The notes under the pieces are model-generated. The model did not search any database and was not told the origin of the DNA. It was given only the letters and a program-made list of their open reading frames with translations. 64,000 nucleotides of DNA, from assembly GCF_000019805.1 (NCBI RefSeq), contig NC_010525.1:1414618-1478617 (forward strand), read 5' to 3'. Below, one piece after another: positions 29,181 to 37,449 of the stretch; within the stretch, counting starts at the first letter, position 1, and each line of letters starts with the position of its first letter. This stretch comes from Pyrobaculum neutrophilum V24Sta (GTDB lineage Archaea; Thermoproteota; Thermoprotei; Thermoproteales; Thermoproteaceae). The translations under genes and the position numbers were made by a program.

Positions 29181-30104
29181 ATGGGTAGAGACTTCGGCTT
29201 AGAGGGGGTGGGGCCTCGGACGTTAGAGAAGTTGAGGGAGTTAGGCGTCCAGTCTCTTGAGCATCTCTCGGAATTCACCGTGGAGGAGCTCGTGGAGGCC
29301 GGCGTTGAGTACGATAGAGCTGTGAAGATACTTCAGCAAGCGGCTCAGAGGGTGGGGGCGGCCAGGGCTGTATCCCTGGGGGAGCTCAGGAGGAGGGAGT
29401 TCCGGGTTTTTAAGACGGGCTTGGGAAGCTTCGACGGCGGGACGCCGTGGGGCGGCATCAGGGAGGGGTTTATATACGAGTTCGCCGGGGAGTACGGAAC
29501 CGGCAAATCGATGTTTGCCCATCAGTTGGCTGTGGCGGGGGTACGCGAGGGCTTCACCGAAAGGGTTGTGTATATAGATACAGAGGGGACCTTCAGCCCC
29601 ACGTTGGCGGAGGCCATCGCCAGGCGGTTTGGGGTAGAGATTGAGCGGCTTGACTCGGCGGTTGTCGTGTATCAGCCGGCCAATGCCACGCAGCTGGAGC
29701 AGATCGTGAAGTTCGAAATTCCGCGCCACATCGGCGAGGGATGTCGCTTGGTGATAGTGGACACGATCACGGCTCTCTACCGCGCCGAGTTCCCCGGGAG
29801 GGAGATGCTGGCGGCTAGGCAACAGAGGATCCACTACCTGGTCGACTGGCTGAGGCGCCACGCCAGGACCTTCGGCGTGACGTCGGTTCTCACGAACCAG
29901 GTGATGGACGTGCCGGAGATCTTCGCGGGCGGCGTGAAGCGCCCGGCGGGCGGCAACGTCCTGGCCCACGCGGTGAACGCCAGGTTTATGATGGCGCGCC
30001 CCAACAAGGCTAAGCCGGAGGGGTACATGTGGCCACTGGACGTGCCCGGCATGTCGCCGGAGGTAAAGATCGAATACAGAATCACCGAGGCCGGTCTCGA
30101 GTAG
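29181..30104 (+). CDS. RadA/Rad51-family recombinase paralogue
   Basis: 307 residues. An N-terminal helix-hairpin-helix (GVGPRTLEKLRELGVQSLEHL) precedes the ATPase core: Walker A GEYGTGKS (about 105-112), VYIDTEGTF, Walker B RLVIVDTITALYRAEF and an L2-like NQVMDVPEIFAGGVKRPAGG. It is shorter and more divergent than canonical crenarchaeal RadA (about 320-350 residues; GEFGSGKTQ), so I read it as a paralogue involved in recombination or repair, although the canonical gene cannot be excluded. TATA AAGTTTATAAGG at 29151-29162. Confidence 0.82.
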   Translation: MGRDFGLEGVGPRTLEKLRELGVQSLEHLSEFTVEELVEAGVEYDRAVKILQQAAQRVGAARAVSLGELRRREFRVFKTGLGSFDGGTPWGGIREGFIYEFAGEYGTGKSMFAHQLAVAGVREGFTERVVYIDTEGTFSPTLAEAIARRFGVEIERLDSAVVVYQPANATQLEQIVKFEIPRHIGEGCRLVIVDTITALYRAEFPGREMLAARQQRIHYLVDWLRRHARTFGVTSVLTNQVMDVPEIFAGGVKRPAGGNVLAHAVNARFMMARPNKAKPEGYMWPLDVPGMSPEVKIEYRITEAGLE

Positions 30105-30147
30105 CGGGCGCGGGGAAAAGCTTAAAAAACGGTGCATAGATGGCCTA

Positions 30148-30241
30148 GGGGCCGTAGCTCAGCCAGGCAGAGCGGCGGGCTCCAGACCCGTAGGCTGGCG
30201 ACAGGCGGAGGGCGGGGGTTCAAATCCCTCCGGCCCCACCA
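30148..30241 (+). tRNA. tRNA-Trp(CCA) with a 17-nt variable-loop intron
   Basis: Acceptor GGGGCCG / CGGCCCC, D stem GCTC / GAGC, anticodon arm GCGGG-CTCCAGA-CCCGT (anticodon CCA), T arm GGGGG-TTCAAAT-CCCTC, discriminator A and CCA encoded. A 17-nt intron at 30194-30210 sits in the variable loop (45/46). Its bulge-helix-bulge is clear: helix CCGT / GCGG, bulges AGG and AGG, inner CTG-GCGA-CAG. The canonical 37/38 intron common in archaeal tRNA-Trp is absent. TATA GCTTAAAAAAC (30119-30129). Confidence 0.92.
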
Positions 30242-30242
30242 C

Positions 30243-30932
30243 CTACAGCATAAACCTCGCGTCGACCACATAGGCGCCTCTCCCCTCCTCCAGAGCTATG
30301 ATGGGGTTGAGGTCGGCCTCCCTTATCTCCGGGTTGTCCACCAGAAGCCTGGAGAACTTGGTCAATATGTCGACCACCGCCGCCGTGTCGCGGGGCGGGA
30401 GCCCTCTGAAGCCCGTGAGTAGCCGGTACGCCCTTACCTCCCGTACAACCTCCCAAGCGTCTTGCTCGGTGAGGGGGACCAGCCGCATCGCCACATCTCT
30501 GTAAAGCTCGGTGTAGATGCCGCCGAGTCCGAAGAGTATCACGTGTCCGAAGATTTCGTCGTATAAAGCGCCTGCGATGAGCTCAACGCCCCTGGGCACC
30601 ATCTTCTGGATCAAGATACCCTCGAGCTCGGCGTAGGGCACCCTCTTGAGCACTTCGCCGAGTTTTCTACAAGCCTCCCTCACACCCTGCGCGTCGGCGA
30701 CTCCAAGCACTACGCCGCCTACGTCCGTCTTGTGTATTATCTGGGGGGATATTATCTTCACGGCGACTGGATAGCCTATCTGCTCGGCGGCTTCCACCGC
30801 CTCCTCCTCGCCTTTAACCGCGGCGAAGTCCGGGACGGGGATCCCATAGGCCTTGAGCAAAGACAGAGCCTCGTCTTCCCTCAGCTTGTTTCTCGCTTCG
30901 GCGAGGGCCCTTGCCACGATCGGGTGGGTCAT
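30243..30932 (-). CDS. acdB: ADP-forming acyl/acetyl-CoA synthetase, beta subunit
   Basis: 229 residues of ATP-grasp fold: YPVAVKIISPQIIHKTDVGGVVLG, EGILIQKMVPRGVELIAGA, FGLGGIYTELYRDVAMRLVPL and READLNPIIALEEGRGAYVVDARF, all standard for the small beta subunit. With the alpha subunit it makes ATP from acyl-CoA, ADP and phosphate, the main energy-conserving step of peptide and sugar fermentation in archaea. It overlaps the alpha gene by 4 nt; the 3' end comes within 1 nt of tRNA-Trp on the other strand. Confidence 0.95.
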   Translation of the reverse strand: MTHPIVARALAEARNKLREDEALSLLKAYGIPVPDFAAVKGEEEAVEAAEQIGYPVAVKIISPQIIHKTDVGGVVLGVADAQGVREACRKLGEVLKRVPYAELEGILIQKMVPRGVELIAGALYDEIFGHVILFGLGGIYTELYRDVAMRLVPLTEQDAWEVVREVRAYRLLTGFRGLPPRDTAAVVDILTKFSRLLVDNPEIREADLNPIIALEEGRGAYVVDARFML

Positions 30933-32314
30933 AGCCTCCTCCTTATCTCCCCGTATTTGTACAAAGCCCAGAGGGCCTTCGCGGCGCGTTCCGGCGTTGG
31001 GTAGACGGGGATTCCGCTGTCTTCAAGCACCTCCTCGAACCTCTGGACCAGCTCGCTACCTCCGAAGTTTACCACCGCTATGGGTTTTCCGTACCTTCTG
31101 CTGTCTATTATGTACTCGGCGAGATTCTTCGTCAGCCCTGGCACCTGCATAAGGGTGATGACCAGAGCCATGTCGAAGAACGCTGTGGGGAGGAGGGCGT
31201 CTAGCACGACCTTGTAGTGCTGATCTGTGGCGCTACCCGTTACATCAATGGGGTTAGACACCGCTGCGAAGGGGAGAAGCTCCCTCTTCAGCTCCCTCGC
31301 TATGCTCTCCGGCACCTCCGGCACCTCTAGGCCGAGCGCCTCGAGGGCGTCTACGGCTTGAATCGCCATGCCCCCGCTGTCGGAAACAACGAGAGCCCGG
31401 GGGCCCCGGGGGATGGGCTGGGTAGCGAGGGCCTTGGCCATGTCGAACATCTCCCTCACCGAGGAGGCCTCCAGCGCACCTGCCTGGCTGAAGAGGCCTT
31501 TGTACATCTCGTACGTCCCTGCCATGGCGGCTGTGTGGCTTCTCACGGCGCGTTGCGCCGCGCGGCCTCTGCCGGCTTTATACACGACGACGGGCTTCTT
31601 AGGCACCGTCTTCCTAACCGCGTTTAAGAACTTGGCGGCCTCCCCCCTATATTTAAAGCCCTCCAGATATATCGTTATCACCCTTATTCTATCATCAGCG
31701 GCGAAGTGCTCAATGAGCTCCACCTCAGTGACGTCGGCCTTGTTTCCGTAGTTAACCACAAGCCCGAGGCCGATCCCCCTCCGCGCTGCCCAGTCCATGA
31801 TCGCAGCCGCCACGGCGCCGCTCTGGCTTATCAACGCCAGGGGGCCGGGGGGCGGCCTACCCGCTCTGTCGAGGGGGAGGAAAAGAGTATCGAAGTTGGA
31901 GAAGGCGTTGTACACGCCTATGCAGTTGGGGCCCAGCAGCCTCACCCCGTACTGCCTAGCTGCCGAGGCCAGCCTCTGTTCAAGCTCCTGGTTTCCCGCC
32001 TCGGCAAAGCCGCTGCTTATAACCACGGCGGCTGGGATCCCCCTCCTCCCCGCCTCCTCCACTATGCTCGGCACGGTGGGAGCCGGCGTTGCGACGACAA
32101 CGACGTCTACCGTTGCGTCGATTTCAGACACAGACTTGTAGAACTTCAGCTTTCTCCCCCAGAGCTCCACCTCGTCGTATTTGGGGTTCACGGGGTAGAC
32201 CGCCCCTCTGAACCTCGTCACGAGGTTCTCCAAAATGACGTAGCCGACGGTACCGGGCTTAGGCGAGGCCCCCACCAACGCCACCGATTGGGGGTCAAGA
32301 AGCTTCGAGATCAT
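30929..32314 (-). CDS. acdA: ADP-forming acyl/acetyl-CoA synthetase, alpha subunit
   Basis: 461 residues from ATG 32314. LLDPQSVALVGASPKPGTVGY is the CoA-binding Rossmann start, LGPNCIGVYN follows, and VRSHTAAMAGTYEMY contains the phosphorylated-histidine loop. The separate alpha and beta subunits are the archaeal arrangement; bacterial and some archaeal enzymes are fused. The longer in-frame extension upstream of 32314 is low complexity, and TTTATATAACG (minus strand, 32329-32339) is a TATA about 24 nt before 32314. Confidence 0.95.
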   Translation of the reverse strand: MISKLLDPQSVALVGASPKPGTVGYVILENLVTRFRGAVYPVNPKYDEVELWGRKLKFYKSVSEIDATVDVVVVATPAPTVPSIVEEAGRRGIPAAVVISSGFAEAGNQELEQRLASAARQYGVRLLGPNCIGVYNAFSNFDTLFLPLDRAGRPPPGPLALISQSGAVAAAIMDWAARRGIGLGLVVNYGNKADVTEVELIEHFAADDRIRVITIYLEGFKYRGEAAKFLNAVRKTVPKKPVVVYKAGRGRAAQRAVRSHTAAMAGTYEMYKGLFSQAGALEASSVREMFDMAKALATQPIPRGPRALVVSDSGGMAIQAVDALEALGLEVPEVPESIARELKRELLPFAAVSNPIDVTGSATDQHYKVVLDALLPTAFFDMALVITLMQVPGLTKNLAEYIIDSRRYGKPIAVVNFGGSELVQRFEEVLEDSGIPVYPTPERAAKALWALYKYGEIRRRL

Positions 32315-32391
32315 GTCTATACCTACGCCGTTATATAAAGCTTGGGCTACTTTAAACGATGTGTTGATAAAGGCGAACGCCGAGGTAGGCG

Positions 32392-33108
32392 TTGAGGGTG
32401 AACCTCCTCCAGGCGTTGGGGGCCGACGTGGGATACCTCGGCGAGTACGTGTTCTCAAAGGCGTTTCCCAACGCGGCGAGAGGAGAACATGTGGCGATGT
32501 TGGTGGAGGGGGTCTACTCGTCCCACAGGCTGAAGCCTAGGCCCGCCGGACCGCCCGCCGAGTCTGGGCCTGGGATATATTCAAGGCACGTAAACGTCGA
32601 ATGGCCTATACACAAGTCCTGGTTTGTGCCGGTGGTAGACTACGGGGAGCCCGCCGTCTTGGTGGATCCTCCGAAAAGGCTTGTGAAATACGTGGGTAGA
32701 GACGTAGACGGCGCCTACGCCTATATACTATCGCTGGGCCTCGCCGAACTTACATGGTATATACAAAGGGAGGACCCCCCGTCGTTGCTACGGGGCTTAG
32801 AGGCGTTTACAGAGGCTGAGCTCGAGGCGGCCCGCCTGTTGTACAAAAGGCTCGGGGGAGATCCGGAGTTCGTGGCGCAGGTGGTGGAGACCCTAAGGGA
32901 GGTGGATTTCCTCTTGGTGGAAGACGGCGAGATCTACCACGTGGAGGTGAAGACAACCGCGCGCCCAACCGATGCGAAGCTAAGGAAGAAGAGGGCTATG
33001 TTGCAGAGGAGGCAGGCCGTGGTGGGGAAGCTGGGCCTCAAGCCGGCCCTGGCCGTGGTGGTGCCGAGGGAAAACTGGGAGGTGGAGCTCTGGCTGGAAA
33101 AAGGCTAG
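32392..33108 (+). CDS. PD-(D/E)XK nuclease-like protein
   Basis: 238 residues. Near the C-terminus, REVDFLLVEDGEIYHVEVKT has the order hydrophobic-D-(x)n-E-x-K of the PD-(D/E)XK core (EVD ... HVEVK), followed by a basic helix (DAKLRKKRAMLQRRQAVVGK). The N-terminal 150 residues have no recognised motif. I infer an endonuclease or repair nuclease; a decayed fold without activity is possible. The start is TTG 32392 or GTG 32398; GTTGATAAAG about 32363-32372 is a TATA. Divergent from acdA, convergent with MscS. Confidence 0.65.
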   Translation: MRVNLLQALGADVGYLGEYVFSKAFPNAARGEHVAMLVEGVYSSHRLKPRPAGPPAESGPGIYSRHVNVEWPIHKSWFVPVVDYGEPAVLVDPPKRLVKYVGRDVDGAYAYILSLGLAELTWYIQREDPPSLLRGLEAFTEAELEAARLLYKRLGGDPEFVAQVVETLREVDFLLVEDGEIYHVEVKTTARPTDAKLRKKRAMLQRRQAVVGKLGLKPALAVVVPRENWEVELWLEKG

Positions 33109-33674
33109 GACTTTTTGATCTTAAGTATATCGCCCACCAGCTTGTTGCTCGGCACAAGGATCTTGTTCCCCTCTGCGTCTCTGAGCACCGTGTACATAGC
33201 GCCGATGTCCTCCACAACGCCCTCCTGCCCAGCGCCGACTATCTTATCGCCGATCTTAAAGGGCCTTGCCAACAGCAGGAAGGTGCCGGCTATGGCTTGG
33301 CTGAGGACCTGTTGGGTGGCGAAGCCTATGACAAGGCCTATAAAGCCGCCGAGGGCGGCCGCCGCGGCGCCGCCGGACACCGCGCCGGCTAGGGAGGCGA
33401 CCAGCGCGCCTATGCCCAACAGCTTTATCAAGTTGGCGACGGCCTTGCCCGCCGCCTCGCCCTGTCTCTTGGCGACCGGCGCCGCCACCACGTCTGCGAA
33501 GGCCTTCACTATCTGCCAGCCGAAGAACAGAGAGAGAAGGATGTCCACGTACACCTTGTAGTTCATGGCCTCTTTGTATATATTCTGCGACACGAAATTG
33601 AAGGCGTACTGCATCACCGCCATCACCACCACGTACACCACTATCAACACCACCAGTGTTCCCACCGATTTCAT
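33105..33674 (-). CDS. MscS-family mechanosensitive channel, short form
   Basis: 189 residues from ATG 33674. Two or three transmembrane helices include the Gly/Ala-rich pore helix (AAAAALGGFIGLVIGFATQQVLSQ), then the beta domain LLLARPFKIGDKIVGAGQEGVVEDIGAMYTVLRDAEG and ILVPSNKLVG. It ends soon after the beta domain, lacking the C-terminal vestibule of E. coli MscS, as in many short archaeal members. It would relieve hypo-osmotic stress. ATTATTTTTAAGC (33690-33702, minus) is the TATA. Confidence 0.92.
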   Translation of the reverse strand: MKSVGTLVVLIVVYVVVMAVMQYAFNFVSQNIYKEAMNYKVYVDILLSLFFGWQIVKAFADVVAAPVAKRQGEAAGKAVANLIKLLGIGALVASLAGAVSGGAAAAALGGFIGLVIGFATQQVLSQAIAGTFLLLARPFKIGDKIVGAGQEGVVEDIGAMYTVLRDAEGNKILVPSNKLVGDILKIKKS

Positions 33675-33756
33675 GGGCTTCGTCTTACAAATTATTTTTA
33701 AGCATTGCGGCGTTGTGTGGAACGCGTGTTTTATATATAGTTTTGAAGATGATGAC

Positions 33757-34230
33757 GTGCGCCACATAGTTGTGCTCCTCGGCGTAGGTGGCGTGGGGAA
33801 GACGACGCTGGCCTACAGGCTGATGGGCCTCTCCATTAGGCCTACGGTGACGCTACGCCCAGGCGTCTACAGGCTTTACGTGGCAAACAAGGAGATAAAC
33901 CTCATCGACGTGCCTGGCCAGTACGTGGTAGAGGTCGTGCAGAACTTCGCCAAGATGTGGACCTTCTACGTGGATAAAGCCGTATACATGTACGACGTTC
34001 TACACTACGACACTCTGAGGTCGTTGGTGGAGATACACAGCGGCCTTCTAGACCGGGGCATAAAGCCGTTCAAGAGACTCGCCGTTGTTGGCAACAAGAT
34101 GGACCTAGCCCGCGAATACGGCTTCCAGGTCGAAGCCGACGAGATCGCCGCGGCCGTAGGCGCAAACGAGATCTACTACATCTCCGCGCTTAAGGACGAC
34201 GCCAAGGACCTCCTCAAGGTGGTTCTGTAA
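33757..34230 (+). CDS. Small Ras-like GTPase
   Basis: 157 residues from GTG 33757: G1 LLGVGGVGKTT, switch II/G3 LIDVPGQYVVE, G4 VVGNKMD and G5 ISALKDD, with strand order like Rab/Arf/Mgl-type GTPases. The G3 glutamine after DVPG is retained. No lipidation signal is seen. Such archaeal small GTPases lack assigned roles. TTTTATATATAG (33728-33739) is a strong TATA 25 nt upstream; upstream frames overlap the MscS gene antisense. It converges with the large NTPase gene (17-nt overlap). Confidence 0.85.
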   Translation: MRHIVVLLGVGGVGKTTLAYRLMGLSIRPTVTLRPGVYRLYVANKEINLIDVPGQYVVEVVQNFAKMWTFYVDKAVYMYDVLHYDTLRSLVEIHSGLLDRGIKPFKRLAVVGNKMDLAREYGFQVEADEIAAAVGANEIYYISALKDDAKDLLKVVL

Positions 34231-36145
34231 GCGTCTCAAGGGCGACCTGCTTGTAGAGCTCCTCTATCTCCTGGAGAAACTGTGGGGTGTACTCGTGGCG
34301 TGGGTCTCCCCTCCTCACCTCCGAGACCACGAAGTCTAGGACATTAAGCGCCTCTTGGCGCCGACCTGCCTCGGCGAGGCTCTTAGCTACGACATAGCCC
34401 GCGTATACCTTTAGGAAGGGGCAGTCGCAGTTCGGCAACAGAGCCAGCGCCTCGTTGGCATCTAAGGCCGCCAGCTTCGCCACCGCGGCGGCGGTAGCCT
34501 TATAGTCATCCTCCCTTCTGGCGATCTGCATAAGCACGGACAGCGCGTCCTGGGGCGCATCTCCCAGGTAGTGCGCAATCGCCAGAGCCCTCAGCGCTGG
34601 GGGCGTGCCCCTCTCCGCTGTTATATGTACATAGTCGCCGTATAGCTTGTAGAAAACGCCGAGGGCCTCCCTCCTCCTGAGAACGGCGGAGCGGAGAACC
34701 TCAGCGAATTTCTCCAGGCAACGCGCCGGCGCCCGCCTTGCGTCTATTAACGCAAGGCGGGCCAGGAGCTCGGCCCCCTCCTCCTCGCAACGGGGGATAG
34801 GCGCCGTAAGTAGCCCCTCCATGGCGAGCCTCCTCCCCGTGGAGTTCCCCAGCGCTTCGACAACAGCCGGAGGTACCCCGCCGCCGTAGCAGAGGTATCT
34901 CCCGAGCTCACCGCCGCAGACCGAATAATCCCCCAGCGCTATCAACCCTGTGTATTTGGCGAAGTCGAAAACGTACTCGGGGCGCAACGCCATAAGCCCC
35001 CTATATACCGTCCTCAAGGCTTGGACCGCGTCGCCTTGCGTCTGCATACAAGGGTCCCCCGCCATCTCTCGCGTCAGCGCTTCTACTACAACGCTCTCCT
35101 TAGGCGCCGAGGCCCACTCCACGGCGTAGCGCGCCTCTTCCTGGGGCTGGTACAGCTCACTAAGCTCCTCCACCACCTCCTCCCTAGTGACGTCGTCTAG
35201 CTGGGAGATCCGCCCCAGTATCCTCAGCCGCCTCGATATCTTCTCCACGTTGGCCAGCGGGAAGGCCAGTTCCGGCGGGATGTGCTGGCCTCTGAGGCTC
35301 AGCTTGAGAGGCGCCGCCACGAGCTTCGCCTCTCGGCATGTGGGGAAGAAGGCCTCCCTGTAGAGGCCGTAGTACAGCTTCGAGAGGGCTTCTAAGGCTC
35401 TGTGGTACAGCTCCTCCGGCCTATAGGAGGCGCACCTCTCGCCGGCGTGGATCCTTCCGCCGTAGGCCGCCAAGGCGAACACGCCGCTGAAGTCCCCGTG
35501 TTTCTCCAGCAGATAGTCCACATACGGCCCCGGGTTGGACTTCCTACATCCAAGGGCCGCGGCATGAGCAGAAAAAACCTCCCGTAGGGCCTGCCGCACG
35601 TCTACGTGGCGTAGGTACTCGGCTAGATCTATAACCTTCATGTTTCTCTCGACAATTTCACTACACGGCGAGTGGCGGAATAGGGAGTACGGAAGCACGA
35701 GCAAGGTGGGGACGTCCCTGGACGCGAGATACAGCGCCCTCTCTACTATATATCTGCACCTCTTGATCCAAGCGGCCGCGAGCTCATGCCTAGGCACAAG
35801 CGGGCTGTCGTAGAAGGATATCCCCAGTGGGTCGTGGAAGCCGAGCGCCCCCGGCACCTCCGAGAGCATCTCCAACATGCTGTCGAAGGACGCGACGTCT
35901 ACGCCGAGGTCGATTACGGCGTAGTACTCGCCGACGAACCTGGCGGCTATGTAGCGCGCGAAAACCGACTTCCCCGAACCGTGGGGCCCCAGCAGGACGA
36001 CCGAAGTCCCCGTCTTGAGGCTCGCCGCCAACCTGTCTTCCAACTCCTTAAACCAGCGTACAAGCCGCGCCTTGTACCCCTCAGTTATATTAAGCACCAC
36101 GTAGTCCTCACCCTCTCTGGCTATCCCCAACAGAGAAGTAGACAC
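34214..36145 (-). CDS. Large P-loop NTPase with helical-repeat C-terminus
   Basis: 643 residues. Walker A VVLLGPHGSGKSVFARYI (about residues 48-65) is followed by VPTLLVLPYSLFRH in the Walker B position, without the usual acidic pair. The C-terminal ~350 residues are Ala/Leu-rich helical repeats (TPR-like: ALRALAIAHYLGDAPQDALSV, KATAAAVAKLAALDANEALAL), giving a STAND-like layout. It has several cysteines. Role unknown: a signalling or scaffold ATPase is a fair guess. TATA TTTATATA at 36165-36172. Confidence 0.75.
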   Translation of the reverse strand: MSTSLLGIAREGEDYVVLNITEGYKARLVRWFKELEDRLAASLKTGTSVVLLGPHGSGKSVFARYIAARFVGEYYAVIDLGVDVASFDSMLEMLSEVPGALGFHDPLGISFYDSPLVPRHELAAAWIKRCRYIVERALYLASRDVPTLLVLPYSLFRHSPCSEIVERNMKVIDLAEYLRHVDVRQALREVFSAHAAALGCRKSNPGPYVDYLLEKHGDFSGVFALAAYGGRIHAGERCASYRPEELYHRALEALSKLYYGLYREAFFPTCREAKLVAAPLKLSLRGQHIPPELAFPLANVEKISRRLRILGRISQLDDVTREEVVEELSELYQPQEEARYAVEWASAPKESVVVEALTREMAGDPCMQTQGDAVQALRTVYRGLMALRPEYVFDFAKYTGLIALGDYSVCGGELGRYLCYGGGVPPAVVEALGNSTGRRLAMEGLLTAPIPRCEEEGAELLARLALIDARRAPARCLEKFAEVLRSAVLRRREALGVFYKLYGDYVHITAERGTPPALRALAIAHYLGDAPQDALSVLMQIARREDDYKATAAAVAKLAALDANEALALLPNCDCPFLKVYAGYVVAKSLAEAGRRQEALNVLDFVVSEVRRGDPRHEYTPQFLQEIEELYKQVALETLTEPP

Positions 36146-36434
36146 TTCCGGGACTCAGCAACCATTTATATATCCTGCTGTGGAGATATGGCTGAGGGGG
36201 CGGCTCTCTACGTGATAATCGCTGAAAAATCCCGTATCTCTGGCGCAGGTTAAGGGGCTTACGCGTACGTGTCTATCTACGGTCGCGAGGGGTCGTGCCC
36301 CGACCAGGTCCCGAGCTCTGCAGAAGGGGGCCGTGCCGCCGTCCCCCATGCCCTGTGGCCCCACGCCGGAGGCATCTTGGATACCCATGACGGCGTGGGC
36401 GAGGAGAAAGCCCCCAGGCGCGAGTCAGAAATTA

Positions 36435-36478
36435 TGACCGCGCTCCCCGCCCTAAAGGGCGAGGCTTGTCGTTTGCGC
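36435..36478 (-). repeat. IS200/IS605-end-like GC hairpin (copy 2)
   Basis: On the minus strand: GCGCAAACGACAAG, then CCTCGCCC-TTTA-GGGCGGGG and AGCGCGGTCAT. It has the same stem pattern and trailing GTCAT as the copy at 21340. The eight-base-pair arms (36445-36464) are compensated. No transposase is nearby. Confidence 0.5.
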
Positions 36479-36491
36479 TGTCGGCAATGAG

Positions 36492-36508
36492 CGCCTAGGG
36501 ACAAACGG
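36492..36508 (+). promoter_or_regulatory. Element shared with the PCNA upstream region
   Basis: CGCCTAGGGACAAACGG, 61 nt before the eL40 ATG and about 13 nt upstream of its TATA. It matches CGCCTAGGGACAGACGG at 63565-63581, 62 nt before the PCNA ATG, in 16 of 17 positions. Position relative to the promoter suggests an activator or repressor site; no regulator is known. Confidence 0.4.
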
Positions 36509-36552
36509 GCAGAAGAGCTAAACTATATAAACTGCCTCTCTCCATACCTCCC

Positions 36553-36714
36553 ATGCCGATCACCCTAGACCCCGAGAAGTTGGCGATAGTGATGAAGCAT
36601 AGATTCCAGTACAAGATATGTAGAGAGTGCGGCGCTAGGAACCCCCCAGACGCCGTGAAATGCCGTAGATGCCGCTCCAAGAACTTAAGGCCGAAGAAGT
36701 TCAAGAAGAAGTGA
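36553..36714 (+). CDS. rpl40e: Ribosomal protein eL40
   Basis: 53 residues, [20 protein letters not shown] followed by a C4 zinc finger ([18 protein letters not shown]) and a Lys-rich tail. This is the free-standing archaeal eL40; in eukaryotes it is fused to ubiquitin. TATA ACTATATAAAC (36521-36531) lies 25 nt before the ATG, so the mRNA is leaderless. The last 14 nt overlap the convergent gene. Confidence 0.95.
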   Translation: MPITLDPEKLAIVMKHRFQYKICRECGARNPPDAVKCRRCRSKNLRPKKFKKK

Positions 36715-37000
36715 CGTAGAACCTAGGTGGGTCTATCCTCTCGCTTTTACACCGGGGACAGCGGCTGGGCTTCTTCAGCCTCTCCCGGTCTGTGAACTGG
36801 AACCCACACCTCTTGCACGTCGCCGGCACCACCTCAAGCCGGTACCCCATCCGCTTCAGAGTCTTTTTAACGTGCTCCAGCTCTTCGTACAGCTCGCTCG
36901 GCTTTAAGTCGGTCTGGACTAGTGCGTGTAGCTGGTATATGTCCAGGGGCTCCTCAGCCTCCAGGAGGACTTTTGCAAGTCTTTCTCTGACGGTCTCCAT
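36701..37000 (-). CDS. HTH plus zinc-ribbon transcriptional regulator (COG3357-like)
   Basis: 99 residues from ATG 37000. A winged-helix N-terminus ([25 protein letters not shown]) precedes a zinc ribbon ([20 protein letters not shown]...CKSERI), the architecture of COG3357. The ATG overlaps the upstream stop as TGATG. It presumably binds DNA or the transcription machinery; the target is unknown. Confidence 0.8.
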   Translation of the reverse strand: METVRERLAKVLLEAEEPLDIYQLHALVQTDLKPSELYEELEHVKKTLKRMGYRLEVVPATCKRCGFQFTDRERLKKPSRCPRCKSERIDPPRFYVTSS

Positions 37001-37308
37001 CACTTCTCGACCACAGCCGACTGGAGCCACAGCGGTTTGTAGACCCCTCCGGGCTTCAGCAACGCGAAGGTGAATATGTGGGTGTTTCTGTCCCCCTCCC
37101 TCCGCGCCTCTAACCTAATGAACCTGGCCTGCTCCGGCCGCTCCGCTGGGTCCACGTTGGCGTCTAGCAACTGGGCGGCGGTTGGGGCGTAGCCGGCCTC
37201 CCTCAGCCGCTCTTTTATGCAGTTCACCACGTCTAGGGGGGTGGACCCGGTGCATTGGGCTTTCTCGACCAGCTCCTTCACCCGTGCGTGTTCTATGCTG
37301 TAGTCCAT
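37000..37308 (-). CDS. Hypothetical protein coupled to an HTH/zinc-ribbon gene
   Basis: 102 residues, no family recognised. An N-terminal helical half (VKELVEKAQCTGSTPLDVVN, then ERLREAGYAPTAAQLLD) is followed by a strand-rich half (QARFIRLEARREGDRNTHIF). Promoter ATTTATATAG (minus, 37327-37336) lies 25 nt upstream, just beyond a C/D box sRNA that reads in the same direction. Translationally coupled to 36701-37000. Confidence 0.65.
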   Translation of the reverse strand: MDYSIEHARVKELVEKAQCTGSTPLDVVNCIKERLREAGYAPTAAQLLDANVDPAERPEQARFIRLEARREGDRNTHIFTFALLKPGGVYKPLWLQSAVVEK

Positions 37309-37337
37309 AGGCGTAGATCTGGCGCCCCTATATAAAT

Positions 37338-37388
37338 GGTCAGCCGCTCAGCCCTCTTCACTTGTCAGACCTTGTAAGCTTCTTCACC
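37338..37388 (-). ncRNA. C/D box sRNA with complete box set
   Basis: Reading the minus strand: C box TGAAGA (37381-37386), 12-nt guide AGCTTACAAGGT, D' CTGA (37365-37368), CAAG spacer, C' TGAAGA (37355-37360), 11-nt guide GGGCTGAGCGG, D CTGA (37340-37343). Guide and spacer lengths are those of archaeal double guides. GCTTAAAAACG (minus, 37406-37416) is a TATA 25 nt before the C box. Complements of the guides are ACCTTGTAAGCT and CCGCTCAGCCC; I cannot place the targets from memory. Confidence 0.85.
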
Positions 37389-37449
37389 GCAAAGCGCCAC
37401 ATGCCCGTTTTTAAGCTGAACTGATAAATAGATGTAAATAGATCGATAC

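Larger units (their letters stand above)
36146..36552. other. 407-nt intergenic region with hairpin repeat and eL40 promoter
   Basis: It contains the minus-strand TATA of the NTPase gene (36165-36172), a 22-codon frame at 36188-36253 that I do not trust, a GC-rich stretch without features, an IS605-end-like hairpin (36435-36478), the CGCCTAGGGACAAACGG element (36492-36508) and the eL40 TATA ACTATATAAAC (36521-36531). Confidence 0.6.

Noticed and set aside
36188-36253. Possible 21-residue leaderless peptide
   Set aside because: The TATA is only about 20 nt from the ATG and better explains the minus-strand NTPase gene; too short to judge.
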